Positions 1-20,230 of a stretch of DNA of 64,000 nucleotides are shown here, in pieces. A program made the position numbers and the translations under genes. Position 1 is the first letter of the stretch; every line of letters starts with the position of its first letter. The stretch lies in assembly GCF_035594125.1 (NCBI RefSeq), contig NC_087173.1:21539516-21603515 (forward strand). Direction: 5' to 3'. Under the pieces are notes generated by a model. That model worked only from the letters and a program-made list of their open reading frames with translations, did not search any database and was not told the origin of the DNA. Source of the stretch: Scylla paramamosain. Its lineage: Eukaryota; Arthropoda; Malacostraca; Decapoda; Portunidae.

Positions 1-1024
<1,024 letters not shown>

Positions 1025-1030
<6 letters not shown>

Positions 1031-1400
1031 GAATGAATTAGGTCGCAAATAAAGTGATGGGTGAATAGAATAAAGTGTGTATTGATGTTGTTAGTGCCGC
1101 GTCAAGTGGGAGCTGTGAAAGAAGACTTGACAAATTTCTGGATGGGGATGACAGGTGGAAAGAGGTAGGCATGTTTGACACAGGGAGTGCCACGTGTAGG
1201 CCTGATGGCTTCTTGCAGCTTCTCTGACTTTGTGATTTTCTTATGTTCTGTAATAACTTTGTGAGTGGTGAGTCATTAGAGAACACTGAAAGAAGGTTGT
1301 GAAGGAGATGACAGGTGGAAACAGCCATGCATGTTTAACGAGTGTACAGGGACTGCCACGTACAGGACCAACCCTTGTGTTCTTATTGCAGAGTGAGTGA
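1025..1400 (+). mobile_element. Two truncated 3' ends of a non-LTR element (family B)
   Basis: Two consecutive fragments (about 1025-1245 and 1255-1400) match copies at 7570-7895 and 34660-35050 on the + strand and at 13690-13920 on the - strand. The shared block reads roughly as a reverse-transcriptase C-terminus (valine-valine, serine-alanine-glutamate-serine, then a lysine/aspartate-rich stretch). It is followed by a 3' tail containing GGCATGTTT, CAGGGA, TGCCACG and TGATGGCTTC. The similarity was seen by eye. The family name is mine and the clade is not resolved. Confidence 0.55.
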
Positions 1401-2260
<860 letters not shown>

Positions 2261-2437
2261 ACTTACAAGGCTTCGGGTCTCGTGTAGGTCATTAGTTCAT
2301 CACGACCTATGTATGCCACATCTTGACCCTCGCTGCCTCCTGAGCCGCTACGCTGGTTGTCGGGGTGTAGTGTATCTCAGCTTTATAATGATCAGTGTTG
2401 TGGAACGCTTTACTGAAGTGATAAGACTATTAACAAT

Positions 2438-2740
2438 GAGATGGTTTGTCAAGTAGTAAGAAGAGAACACCAGGAACCGATTAGAAGAGCCTGCAGGAAA
2501 CAAATTGAGGGAATAAAATCGGAGGGAAGACAGAGAGTGAGACAGAGGGACGGAATTGTGACAGAGATGCAAATTATGGGAATCACAGAGGAAGATGCAA
2601 GGCAGAAACACCTGCAGGAGACTCGTACATGGCGCCAACCCCTCACTCACTCTGGAGAAACGCCCACAAAGGAAGAAGTGCTGAGGCAAAAAGCACAAGT
2701 AAAGCGAAACAATAGTGGCTATATGTAGCTGTGTGTGTGT
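2438..2740 (+). repeat. Dispersed repeat (family C) ending at a (GT)n tract
   Basis: About 280 bp, open in one frame, closely resembles 13141-13390, where it lies inside a NUBP1 intron and is no longer open. The encoded string is basic and glutamine/arginine-rich and stops just before a GT tract at about 2731-2758. It is probably a fragment of a retroelement ORF, but I do not recognise the protein. Confidence 0.5.
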
Positions 2741-2840
2741 GTGTGTGTGTGTGTGTGTCACTACAATGAAACGAGAATATTAGGCTTCCTTAATAGTGTG
2801 TGTGTGTGTGTGTGTGTGTTGCAAGAATGAGTCATTGTGT

Positions 2841-2896
<56 letters not shown>

Positions 2897-4020
2897 GAGG
2901 GTAGAGTAGGAGGTGGGGAGAAGCCGTTGCCTGTACTGTCTCACGTCTCTTACTTTAGATGAGGCATTGCAGCTCACCACACACTACAGGCCGGCAGGTG
3001 TTCATTCTTTTTTTGTGTTCCTCAAGAGGGAAGACCCACACAAGGTGCAGGGAGGAGGCGGCGGTAGGGAGTCAATTCCTTGTTGGTGGCTGACTTGCGA
3101 GTGTGTGGCGTATTCAGAAATGCTTAGCTCTCTCCATCACCACGACTATTTTCAGAGGTTACAGAGCTTCTTATATATACCTGGCTTCTTATATATATTC
3201 TTTAATCAAAATTTATCAAGAAACCCATTATTTCTTGTCTTATCCTGATTATTGTCCTCGATTTGCTTATGTCACCTGTATTGTGTTTCTGATACCACTT
3301 GAAGACCTGTGTGACAGATCCCCTCTTAATTTACTTGTCCAATACTGATTACTGACTCTGAAGACTTCGCTAGTATCACCCTTGTTGTATCTCCTGTACC
3401 TGACTAAATCATTTCTGTAGTCCTTTGACGATAAAGCTTATGGAAGAATGAAGGGTTTCATGATATGGAGGCAGAACATTCCAGAGGCGCTGACCTGTAC
3501 CTGTGTTCGGATAGAGCGCTCAGACACCTACTTTTATTGATATCATACCTTACTGCACCTTGTTTCACTGATGTATTTAGTAAGAACGCCGTAATATATG
3601 TTTTATTAATCCCTAATACATAAAATATTTGATTAAAGTACGTTAAGAATCAGGGAAATGTGAAGGTGTGGAGGCGAAGTCAGTGTTGGAAGCTGGATGT
3701 ACGCACGTATACTAGCATTAACAAAGTTGGTATCTGATGAGCGTAATACAAATCTAAATCCATAAATGACTCATGAAGAGTTAGTAATGATAACTAATCC
3801 TGCTTGACAGAGTCTCCCATAACTATCTAGAACTTTTTGGAAAAAAAATATTAAATTAGTCTCATAAACAGTTATGTACCTTAGAAAACATATATAACCT
3901 TATATTCCCTTATATACCAGTACACCCACGCTAACAACAATTTGCAAAGCTATAAATGCTAACAAAGAACGACTATAACAGTGAAATAATTAAGCCGAAG
4001 TCAAGGCCAGAGATGAGAGA
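2741..4020. other. Intergenic sequence with short GT and CT tracts
   Basis: GT tracts lie at about 2797-2819 and a CT tract at about 2849-2891. The remainder, to about 4020, is AT-rich with short open frames only. I see no conserved exon, RNA gene or mobile element in it. Confidence 0.4.
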
Positions 4021-4069
4021 GAGGAATAGAGGAGACCAGACTGAAGGCAGATACAGATTTCAACTGACG

Positions 4070-4078
4070 GCGCATGCG
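4070..4078 (+). promoter_or_regulatory. NRF1-type site GCGCATGCG, candidate promoter
   Basis: The 9-mer GCGCATGCG matches the palindromic core bound by NRF1-family factors (Drosophila EWG), a common promoter element of metazoan housekeeping genes. It sits in a locally CpG-richer patch 12 bp upstream of an ATG at 4090-4092. No TATA box is visible. Promoter function is inferred. Confidence 0.4.
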
Positions 4079-4089
4079 AGTAACGTAGC

Positions 4090-4154
4090 ATGGCCTTTCT
4101 CGGGGCATCACAGCCTTTCTCAGCCTCTACTCCCCTGCAGGCACGTCGCTCTAG
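4090..4154 (+). other. Candidate first exon downstream of the NRF1-like site
   Basis: The exon runs from an ATG at 4090 to a good splice donor (CTAG/GTACGTGAG). The short peptide is rich in serine, alanine and arginine and lacks acidic residues, which would suit a mitochondrial presequence. Joining it in frame to the exon at about 5742 gives a stop, so it is more likely 5' UTR, with translation starting at 5772. Evidence is the splice motif and the promoter context only. Confidence 0.3.
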
Positions 4155-4259
4155 GTACGTGAGGGGTCTTGCTTTGATGTGTTGAGCTGCACGTGAGTTG
4201 TCAGGCCGTGTGTGGGGAAATGTGAGGAGTGGTAGGAGACTCGCCGCCACCACCATCAC

Positions 4260-4490
4260 CGCCTAGCCATAAGGATTGTCTGTGATTGTTTGTTGCCTTG
4301 GTTTGCGTGTCATTGCAAAGAGGCTTATTGCCTTGGTCTGCTTCTTACCTTGATATTTGTGTCACTGCAAGGGAGTTTCTTTCCCTGCTTTGTTTTACCG
4401 TGATCAGCGTCACAGCAAGAGAACCATTACCACCTTGATTTCATTCTTACCTTGATCTGCGCGTCACTACACTACAACTTATTACCGTGA
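4260..4490 (+). repeat. Degenerate tandem repeat of about 60 bp, left part
   Basis: Imperfect units contain TTACCTTGAT, TGCGTCA and TTGCAA(G/A)G. The same units resume at 5240-5420, on the far side of the TTAGG-rich block. The array therefore appears to have been interrupted. Confidence 0.5.
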
Positions 4491-4689
4491 TTTCGGAAAA
4501 TCTTAAGAACAACGCACCCAAGATTATTTTCAGTAAGGTGTGCTTTCAAGAAGTGTAAGTAGTATAGCTACATGTCTGTAAAGGTTTTACTGATCGCTCC
4601 TTGATATTAAGGTTACAATACAATGTTAAAGTTTCTCCAGTATTCCCGAGATCCGTCCTGCTTACCTGTCCGTGCTGAAGTTACACTGC

Positions 4690-5230
4690 GTGCGTTCGTG
4701 CGTTGGTTTAGGTTAGTAACCTTAGGGGGGGTCCAGGGGGGGCGCAGCTCCCTTGGATAGCAGGGGGGGGTCCAGGAGGGGGCGCAGCCCCCAGGTTATG
4801 TTAGGTTATGTTAGGTTAGGTTGAAAAGCATAGGTTAGGTTAGGTTAAAAGCATAGGTTAGGTTAGTGACCTTAGGGGGGGTCCAGGGGGGGCGCAGCTC
4901 CCCTGGATAACAGGGGGGGTCCAGGAGGGGGCGCAGCCCCCAGGTTAGGTTAGGTTATGTTAGGTTAGGTTAAAAGCATAGGTTAGGTTAGTAACCTTAG
5001 GGGAGGTCCAGGGGGGGTGCAGCCCCCTTAGTTAGGTTAGGTATATAATTATTCTGGCATATTGGTTAAAACTTAAATTTTACCCCAAATTTTTTTATTC
5101 TAGGGAAATTTCCCTAGATTTTCAAAGTCCATTTATCGGTCTTTTATGTCCCCCCCAAAACCCCCGATTCCCCACGTGCCCCCAAGCTTGTTGGGGGAGA
5201 GGGGAAAAGATTAATAAGATATGTGTGGAG
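4690..5230 (+). repeat. TTAGG-rich interspersed block with GC-rich spacer units
   Basis: Runs of GGTTAGGTTAGGTTA (with GTTATGTTAGG variants) alternate with a G-rich cassette containing CCTTAGGGG, GTCCAGG and GGCGCAGC. The cassette occurs about three times between 4710 and 5030. TTAGG is the ancestral arthropod telomere repeat. Here it is internal and degenerate, so it is an interstitial satellite and not a chromosome end. Confidence 0.7.
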
Positions 5231-5239
5231 GTGTATTTC

Positions 5240-5425
5240 TTAAGAATTACCGTGATTTCTTTCAGTTCTTAATCTCTGCGTCATTGCAAGGGAACTCTTC
5301 ATCCTTGATCCACCTCAGCCCTGATTGCGTCATGGCAATTAAGGGAACTCTGTATCCTTGATTCACCTCTGCCTAGATCTCTTCATCATTGCAAAGGAAC
5401 TCATCCTTGACTTGTCTTTTATCGA
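5240..5425 (+). repeat. Degenerate tandem repeat of about 60 bp, right part
   Basis: This continues the array at 4260-4490 with the same words (GCGTCATTGCAAGGGAACTC, TCCTTGAT). It resumes at an AATTACCGTGATTTC motif close to the one where the left part ends. Confidence 0.5.
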
Positions 5426-5771
5426 AGATAACTCTTCATAGACATAGATGATTCCTAGGATGAGGCCCTAGTGTTCTTCTTGGTTATTTTATTTCATTTT
5501 TTTCAAGTTGTACAATTGTATCTTTCGTAGGCATGTTAAACATGTTGGTGACTGGGTAGAGTTGTGGGTTGGTGAGCTTGTGTACCAGTAGATACATCCA
5601 ACCAACCAACTTCCACTCTTTCAAGTAGGGAACAAGAAAAGTTACCCTTTAGACCAAAAAAGTTGTGTGCTCTTGTAATGTTTAGGTAAGGAGCATCTTC
5701 CCAGAGGTGTGGCAGTATAATGTAACCGTAACAGCTGTCCTCCCCATCGGCAGGCAGCAGCAGCAGCAGCC

Positions 5772-6005
5772 ATGGTGTCTTTCCTCATAGTGGGACGAGC
5801 AGCTCCCCAGGTGAGGGCGGCACCGACCCAGCCCGGCAGCAGGAGGGCCTTGGTGCTTCCCATGGTTCACCCGAGCCAGGTGAGGCTGATCCACCGTGGC
5901 CCCTTTTGGCGGAAGCCATTCTCCCAGATGGAGTAGTTCATGAGGGACATGGAGAGGAAGTTCAAGAGAGACATTGAGGATATCCTAGGAACCTTTGCCA
6001 AGAAT
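5772..6005 (+). pseudogene. Mitochondrial-looking N-terminal coding exon with an in-frame stop
   Basis: An acceptor (CCCCATCGGCAG) lies upstream. The ATG at 5772 has a strong Kozak context (GCAGCCATGG), and the exon ends at a donor (AAT/GTGAGT, GT at 6006). The first ~50 residues are rich in R, P, A and V with almost no acidic residues, like a mitochondrial presequence, and contain RLIHRG and PFWRKPF. A TAG at 5934-5936 interrupts the frame. After it the same frame continues as an amphipathic, charged helix (FMRDMERKFKRDIEDILG). This is vaguely like the start of a small heat-shock protein, but that is not a firm recognition. The stop could be a polymorphism, a CAG-to-TAG sequencing error or a real lesion. 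No following exon was found before 9.7 kb. Confidence 0.4.
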
Positions 6006-6079
6006 GTGAGTACTAACACTGAGGGGGGAAGTATGTATGGCCATATGTTAAGAATAAATATCTATCTCTGCATCCATTT

Positions 6080-6425
6080 AGCAGGCCAGCAGTGACACGG
6101 GTTGGCACAGACAAAGCACCACACATTCACAAACACACATCATTCACACTCTTTGAGCTGTCTTCCCCTGGTGGAGAGGGACAGTCTCATGGACCCGCCT
6201 ACTACACCAGGAGCTAAGTCATAGTACAGCTGGCCCCACACATTCACACCAAGACCCAACACTTGTCTTAACATACATCTAATACATCTGTCTATTTTTA
6301 TCTATATACCAAACCAGCAATTCCACATGAGATGTCCCTGACAAAGCAACGCACATTCATAGACACATCATTCATTCTCTTAGTCCCGTCATCCCCTAGT
6401 GGACGTCTGCTTGTCAGAAAGATTG
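6080..6425 (+). repeat. Two copies of a dispersed SINE-like repeat (family D)
   Basis: Copies at about 6080-6250 and 6295-6425 share ACCA(G/A)(G/A)C(T/C)(G/A)GCAAT, CAGACAAAGCACCA, ACACATCATTCA and CACTCTTAG, then a GGTGGAGAGGGACAG tail. Further copies lie at 34300-34410, about 40715-40800 and 43300-43415. No tRNA-like A/B box was recognised, so the SINE label is provisional. Confidence 0.5.
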
Positions 6426-6596
6426 TTTATTTGTGCCAGAGGCCAGAGTCATGCCACCAGGAGTGAGATATGAGAGTGTGCCATGCTTACTTGGCCTCAA
6501 CATGAACTTTCCCACCACTGGTCTCTGCTTTGCCCTGCTTAGTCATCACACTCAAGGATTGCCTTTATGATGCAGATTATTTTTTCCCTCATTTTT

Positions 6597-6800
6597 TTCT
6601 TTCATGTAAGAGGGGCACTGGCATAGGGCAGCAAAAGTTATAGAAAGGCTCACTCAAGGTGCTAGTCCTTATAGAGTACACTCAAAAAAGGATCATCCAA
6701 AATTTGAACCATCTTAAAACTTCCATTTTGAAATAATTCAAGTCAAAAGAGGAAATACAGAAGCAGGTAGGGAGTTCCAGAGTTTACCTGGCTTGATATT
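6597..6800 (-). mobile_element. 3' fragment of the family A non-LTR element
   Basis: Read on the - strand this gives the C-terminal signature GKLWNSLPASVFP seen at 24.8 kb, followed by the 3' UTR words GCCAGTGCCCCTCTTACAT. It is a 5'-truncated copy of the element at 21963-25032. Confidence 0.7.
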
Positions 6801-7224
6801 CTTGATATCCTTCATGTTGTCCACACTGTTGTCACTAGTTGAAAGTGAACAGTAGCTTGATCTTTTTGGTAATGGTAGGAAGTTATTCCTTCCTTCACTT
6901 ACTTTTTTAATTGCATTATTACCGTGTAGGCTTTCAAAGTTGATTATGAAGTTGCAAATTTGTGTTGTATCATGAACAAAACTTTTCAGGGTGTACCCAG
7001 TAACATAGTGACAGGTGCTATGTTGGGAACACTTCCAATGTATTGACTGTCCCTTGTTAACATTCAGAGCACGAGAAAACTGCTTACTGGATGCACAGAA
7101 AGTAGACAAAGAATAGCACGTTATATTGTTTTTAAGCTACACAATTATTCAAGAAATTGTTTAAAAAGTTGTGTAGATGACCAGTGGAAAAGTTGTACAG
7201 CAGTGAACATGTCCTCTGCCTCAC
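6801..7224. other. Unassigned sequence
   Basis: AT-rich sequence with short open frames on the - strand continuing from the family A fragment. No exon or repeat was recognised. Confidence 0.3.
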
Positions 7225-7525
<301 letters not shown>

Positions 7526-7569
7526 GGGGCTTGAGGCAAAGAATTGTGTACTTTAATGCTGCTTTAAGC

Positions 7570-7895
7570 TTTTAAACAGTGAGGAAGAAATAGGTTCTCA
7601 ATAGAGTGGTGAACAGATGGAATAGAATCTGTGACCAGGTTGTTAGTGCTGAGTCATTAGGGAGCTATGAAACAAGATTAGACAAATGTATAGATGAGAA
7701 TGATCAGTGAAAAGTGATAGGAAGAAATTGGTTATTAGATAGAGTAGTGGATGAATCAAATAGCAAGTTTTAAAAGATTAGACAAATTTTTTGATGAGAA
7801 TGGTGGAAATAGGTAGGTATGTTTCGTACAGGGACTCCCACTTGTAGGCCTGATGGCTTCCTGCCGTTTCCCTTGTGTTCTTTTGTTCTTATGAG
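7570..7895 (+). mobile_element. Family B non-LTR 3' fragment
   Basis: It includes GAACAGATGGAATAGAATC, a frame with VVSAESLGS, and the tail GTAGGCCTGATGGCTTCCTG. It matches the copies at 1025-1400 and 34660-35050. Confidence 0.6.
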
Positions 7896-9235
7896 TGATG
7901 GCTGAGTTGGGTTTGATTGGTGGAAGTGTTATAAGATTAGTGTGTCTAGTTTCCAGGAACTCAGCTGCCCATGTTGAGTGTAATGTTGGGTGTAATCTGT
8001 AATGGCAGCTTTGTTATGTGCAGTGTGTGTCCTGTACTGGTGCCTCTGTCCTGCTAATATATTTCTCCTTCTTTCTTTTGTTTGTTTCTTATTTTACTCT
8101 TGTATTTTTTGTTTTCATTTCTCTTTATGGTTTGTGTTCCATTTGTTTCTCAGTCTTTCTCATCTCTTTTTTTTCCTCTCTAGTGTATTTCTGTTCCTGC
8201 ATTCACTTAAAGTTAACTGCATCATAAGCGCATCCTGCAGGAGGGGCAGCCACGGCAGAAGAGTCTCCACCTCCCTCCACCCAGTCACTCCCTCAAGGCT
8301 GTTTGAAGGCTTCTGTCCTCACTGGCAACTGTCTCACTCACACATACTTCTTTATGCTTTACTTTCACCTTCCTGTGGCTCTCCTCTGTCTGGATGTTTT
8401 ATGATTTGAATTTTGTTGTTGAAACCTTGCCTACTGTAGAAAATGGTGAGCCTTGCTTAGTGTAGAAAGTTTTGAAGTGAGTCCTGATGCTGTACCTGGT
8501 ATGAGTCAGCCTGTGGACTTGATGTATGGAAGCCTTGCTGTGGAGAGCTCTGTCTTGCTGGAGTGTGGGAGGGGAGATAAGGTGAGGATTAGAGCATTCA
8601 AGGACAGGAATCAATGGACACTGCCATTCTTGTCCTGTGGGGGAAGTTTTTAGGAGTGGGCATCACACACTTATAGACGGCTGGATTGCTGGACAAACTT
8701 TTTATTTCATATCTTTGTGTATGCCATAAGTAAGTTGGCTCACTGGGTGTATCAGACATGTTCATGCAACACTCCTGGGGCACCAAACCACTCTTTTTAC
8801 CTATCCTCAGGCTGTCCTACAAGACACTGTATCACATCCATTGCTTCTTGTTATACCAGTACTAAGAGACTTGGATGAAAAAAAGCTGTGTTTGGCAATG
8901 ATTTCCTGTGATATCTTATGCTTGGTCTTTGCACAGGTTTTATTGCAAGCTTAACTAGTATGTATATTAGTTTTTATTTGATTTATAGCCATGAAATGTA
9001 CTATGCCTTGGTTGCTTTAGTGTGGAGGGACTGTGTGAGGTGGAAGAGAGTAAGTGCTCACTGTTTTTACTCCCACTCAAGTCTTGCCTACAAAGGTATT
9101 CACTCCCCTGTGTAAGGTTCGTGTCTGGCCAGGAGGTTCTGAACCCCTTTGGTGAAACGCTTCACTGATACATCTGATGAAATGCTTCAGTACACCTTAT
9201 TGATAACATGAGTGAGATGCTTCAATACACAACAG
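7896..9235. other. Probable intronic or intergenic sequence upstream of NUBP1 exon
   Basis: AT/T-rich sequence with several short open frames lacking coding character. I searched for the N-terminal cysteine-rich Fe-S exon of NUBP1 (CxxC within a CPG...GCPNQ-type context) here and further upstream and did not find it. Confidence 0.35.
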
Positions 9236-9720
9236 TTGCTAATTTTTGTTTAGTGTCAAAAGCATTTCATCTTATCAACTACTCACCCCTAACTGACTGT
9301 CTTCAGCCTCTCTCTCATTGGCACATTATTGCATCTCTTGCTATCCTCTACCACATTTTTCACGCTGACTGCTCTTCTGATCTTGCTAACTGTATGCCTC
9401 CCCTCCTCCCATGGCCTCGCAGCACTAGACTTTCTTCTTTCTCTCACCCCTATTCTGTCCACCTCTCTAATGTAAGAGTTAACCAGTATTCTAAATAATT
9501 AATCACTTTCTCTGGTAAAATCAGGAACTCCCTGCTTCTGTATTTACTCTTTCCTATGACTTGAGCTCTTTCAAGAGGGAGGCTTCATGACACATCCTCC
9601 AATATTGGATGACATTTTTGACACTTCTTTTGGGACTGACACATCAATAGACTTTCTCCTTTGCTCTTTTTGTTGCCCTTGGCCAGTGCCCCTCTTGTAT
9701 AGAAAAATAAATAAATAAAA
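9236..9720 (+). mobile_element. Family A non-LTR 3' fragment, about 480 bp
   Basis: One frame reads KAFHLIN and SPLTDCLQPLSH, then a C-terminal block that matches 24545-24915 of the parent, followed by its 3' UTR (CTTGGCCAGTGCCCCTCTTG). It ends in an (AAAT)n-like tail, 45 bp before the first visible NUBP1 exon. Confidence 0.75.
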
Positions 9721-9765
9721 TGAAAGTAAAAATAAAAAATCATAATGATGGCATATGGTGCACAG

Positions 9766-16865
<7,100 letters not shown>

Positions 16866-17076
16866 CCTGCAGCGGTAGCAGCAGCAGCAGCAGCAGTAGC
16901 AGTCATCACCACACTAACCAACACATTCTACAGAAAAGTCTTGTTATTCATGCAGAGGTTTATTTTACATTTACTTCTTAAATCCATATTATTAACATCA
17001 GTCAGTATTTTCTTTACAAATTGTGGCAGCCTTATTCATCATTCATCCTTAATTTATGCCAGAAAGTTTGGGTGAG

Positions 17077-17082
17077 AATAAA
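17077..17082 (+). promoter_or_regulatory. AATAAA polyadenylation signal for NUBP1
   Basis: A canonical AATAAA lies 212 bases after the NUBP1 stop, the first one downstream. Usage is inferred. Confidence 0.5.
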
Positions 17083-17969
17083 AACTACATATTACAACAG
17101 TATCCAACAAAGTAGTTGTTGCCTTGCCATCTTAAGATTTAGTGTAAGTTTAAAGATTTACCTGTGTTAATGTTTGGTCTAATCCTTCACGGTATCTCCT
17201 TGCCTTGGTGTGCTGAGGCTGCATGGGGATGTAACTTGATAATTATGCAGACATACAGTATAAAAATTTCAGACTAAAGTGAGGGTTGCAACTTTTTTAA
17301 GGTTCTGGATTACTGGAGGCTTTGGCAACAATTACTTTGTTGGATGCCATTCCTGTGCACGTTATGAACCATCACGTCTTATCTTGGAGGTGAAGCTTTA
17401 GTATATAATCGTGAATTGGAAAAATACTTTTCTTGGAGGTTTTTAGTATATAATCGTAAATTGGAAAAATACTTTACTTTTAAAAAATCTTACAGTAAGT
17501 CCACATAAAAGTTAGCATACATTTATATGAAAATGTTACAAACATTTATATGAAAATGAGAGAAAAGATACTCAGTGATGTTATATATAGTGCATGACTT
17601 GTAGTGGGGATAACACTTGTATTGTCACTCTGGAAAGTCACACACTAACACCAAAAGCAATCAAGGAAATGCCAACATATATTCCATTGTTCTTTCTTTT
17701 TAGTAGATGGTTGCCTTGTGATGAAGGAACTTGCTCAAAAATATTTCCTAAAAATCTAAATGTTCACAAGTGAATGGTGAGTACGTTGTGAGAGAAAGAT
17801 ATGAACAGACAGGCAGGCAGGCATTTAAATGTGAATTAAATGTCAGTAACCTTTGGTAATGGTCAAAGAATTAATGGCGTGGAAGCTTGTGTGAAGTCCC
17901 TGATGAAAGATAAATATACCAGCCACTGGATTCACAAAACTCAACAGGATGACCCCCCCCCCCCCCCAC
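17083..17969. other. Intergenic sequence with small tandem duplications and a C15 run
   Basis: A ~50-bp duplication (TTAGTATATAATCGT(G/A)AATTGG) lies at about 17397-17475, and a 24-bp one (ACATTTATATGAAAATG) at about 17515-17557. A C homopolymer occupies 17953-17967. No gene was recognised on the + strand. Confidence 0.5.
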
Positions 17970-18304
17970 CCATTGTAGTATTTGCTGGACTGGTAATTCC
18001 TTCTTCCATACTCATCACTCTCCTTCTCAGACCTGTACTTCCTCTTCTCGCTATCCCTTCTGCTGTCATCATGATCTCTGTGGTCACTGACAAACCTCCC
18101 TTGCCTGTGGTCAGAATATTCCCTCCTGTGATCCCTGTAATTCCCACAATCCCTATAATTCCCATGACCTCTGTACTCCCCTTGATCCCTGCAGCCTCCT
18201 TCCTTCCTGTAGTCTTGATGCCTAAAGTTGCCTCTGCACTGTCTGTTGCGGTCAAATCTGTCAGCAGGGAGTATTGGCGGCTTAGGCAGGCTCTTCTTGC
18301 AGTG
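17970..18304 (-). CDS. Arg/Asp/Tyr-rich exon (RD-type low-complexity tail)
   Basis: On the - strand an acceptor (ATATGTTCCAG) opens about 111 codons starting HCKKSLPKPPILPADRFDR. They become a repetitive string of YRDH, YRD and DHR words and end QSSKYYNG at a GTGGGG donor beside the C15 run. Such RD/YRD-rich, charged regions are typical of disordered tails in RNA-binding and splicing proteins, which is the likely role. The family is not identified. The opposite strand is also open (proline/isoleucine-rich), but that is the complement of this composition. Confidence 0.4.
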
Positions 18305-18479
18305 CTGGAACATATCAAATACTGGTCATTTCATAGACAAGGAGACAAGGAGCTGCTATAGAGTAGAGAGGAGGGATTCAGGGGATTCTGAACTTTGTTG
18401 GGATCTATGTACAGTAGAAACCTCAGTTCTCAAACCAAAACAAGTTTTCCCATTTAAATTAATTAAAATACAATTAATC

Positions 18480-18540
18480 TATTCCAACCTCAGAAACTGC
18501 ATTATTATTATTATTATTATTTTTTTTTTTTTTGACAAGA
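18480..18540. repeat. Short (ATT)n-poly(T) tract
   Basis: ATT units run into T12. This is a minor simple repeat. Confidence 0.7.
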
Positions 18541-18734
18541 ATGAAGTTACAGTAACCACAGAAAGGTGTAAGTTTCTTGGACATCAGGCTATATCATGTC
18601 ACTGATATGAAGGTCAGGTGCCTTCCCAGCTGTTTGACCTGGGAGCCCTTACCTTACTCCATCTCTAAATCACATGCCTTCATAAATTAATTAAGTCTGC
18701 CACTTCCTATTTCAACTTTCAGAATGGTTGGAAA

Positions 18735-19090
18735 GAGTTATTTGAGAGGAAAAGACAAAATCTTGCCTTGCACCAGGCATGGGTTGGCTGGAAGGAAATA
18801 TTTGAGCATAAAAGTCTATGTAAAATGGGGATTGTTGCACTACTCATGACAGCACATGCTTCCCAAATTCCACCTTGTGTCTGTGATCCAGGAATTCTTG
18901 ACAACCTCACGTCTTATAAACCTGTCTAACAGATGCACTCTTTCTTTGGGCATCCAGACAATGGGACATGAGGTGAAATGTAATTGGACAACAGAGCACA
19001 TACTGTTATGCAGAAAAATCCCTCCTTTACAGTCTTGCTCCAATATTTCCTTCCAGCCAGTGCATGTTTGGTGCAAGGCGAGATGGTATC
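18735..19090. repeat. Imperfect inverted repeat about 355 bp across
   Basis: The left arm (about 18737-18805) contains CTTGCACCAGGCATGGG and GGCTGGAAGGAAATATT. The right arm (about 19040-19098) contains the reverse complement with several mismatches. The loop of about 235 bp has no ORF of note. It may be an old foldback or MITE-like element. Confidence 0.5.
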
Positions 19091-19099
19091 TTTTCTCTC

Positions 19100-20230
19100 C
19101 AATCATTATCATCTTTATAACCATCCTGAAAGTAAAGTAAAAAGAGGCCAGCTAAATAAGAAGGCATGCAATTTACTAGAGGTGGAATGGGGTAAAGGAG
19201 ATCCAGGTCTAGCTCCTCTCCAACAGCTGGGAAGGCACCTGACTTGGGTGACTTGCCAGTGTGTGATAATCACAATGTTCACGGCAGGCATGCCAAAACA
19301 CAACAGTGTGTGTGTGCTTGCCAGCTGAGGGGGTCTGCAGGGTGTTTGTGCATTCACACACAGAAACACTGTTCAAGAACCATGGCAAAAATTCTTAAAA
19401 AATATTCATGAAGTGATTTGTTCATACATAGGAATGTTCACGAACCGAGGTTCCACTGTGTGTAGTTTAAGGTGTAGTTGTGTGGTGCACTTCAAAGAAA
19501 TTAAATTGGAGGAAGAATGTTAGGGCTATGCTTTCAGTGACAGTTAGTGACTGGAAATATTTATATTTAAGAAGGATAATGATGAGCATACTTGAGTGAT
19601 GCAAGCAGATGAAGAATTGTCACCACCAGTGTCAGGGAAGCAGTAAAAAGATTGCCTGTGAATGATGAGAGGAAAAGGTAGTGATGTCTGACCAACACCT
19701 AATGGAGGGAGGGAATTTTTGCGAGTAGATTTAAGATGAATGAGAGCAGGAAAAGCTGACAGAAGTGCTGAACAAGTAAGGTGAAAGGTGATAGAGTAAT
19801 AGGAGAAGAGAATCACAGGGAGGTGGAAGGATAGAGTAAAAGAAGTCCAGCCAGCACATCTTGACATGATTGGTGAGTTGCATGTGGCCAACTAGCATGT
19901 TAGTTATTTTTACCACTGTATTCACCACAGAGAAGCTGCATGCCAAAAATACCTACTAAATGGCAATACTCAAGTTCTTCCCACTTGCTTTGATTGACAA
20001 TATGGGTCGGTTTTAATTACTTTTCTTGAGAAATATATGCCTTTTTATGAAGTATCACTTACCTCATCCCATCTGCAGCATTTTGTGATGCATGCATATA
20101 CAAGTGCACAAATTTCTCGTGATGTCAAAGACTTACACAGTGAGTGACTGTATGGTACAAATCAGGACTGCATACAAGAAAATGTGCCACCAAACTGGAG
20201 TAAACTGAGTTACAGTACATCACCTGGCTT
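19100..20230. other. Unassigned sequence
   Basis: Mixed-composition sequence with short open frames lacking coding character. No repeat family or exon was recognised. Confidence 0.35.

Noticed and set aside
4690..5040. A chromosome end because of TTAGG repeats
   Set aside because: The motifs are degenerate, interrupted by other cassettes and flanked on both sides by ordinary sequence.
17840..18361. 173-codon + strand frame rich in Pro/Ile/Val
   Set aside because: It is the complement of the Arg/Asp-rich - strand exon and runs through a C15 run; the - strand reading has better composition and splice sites.
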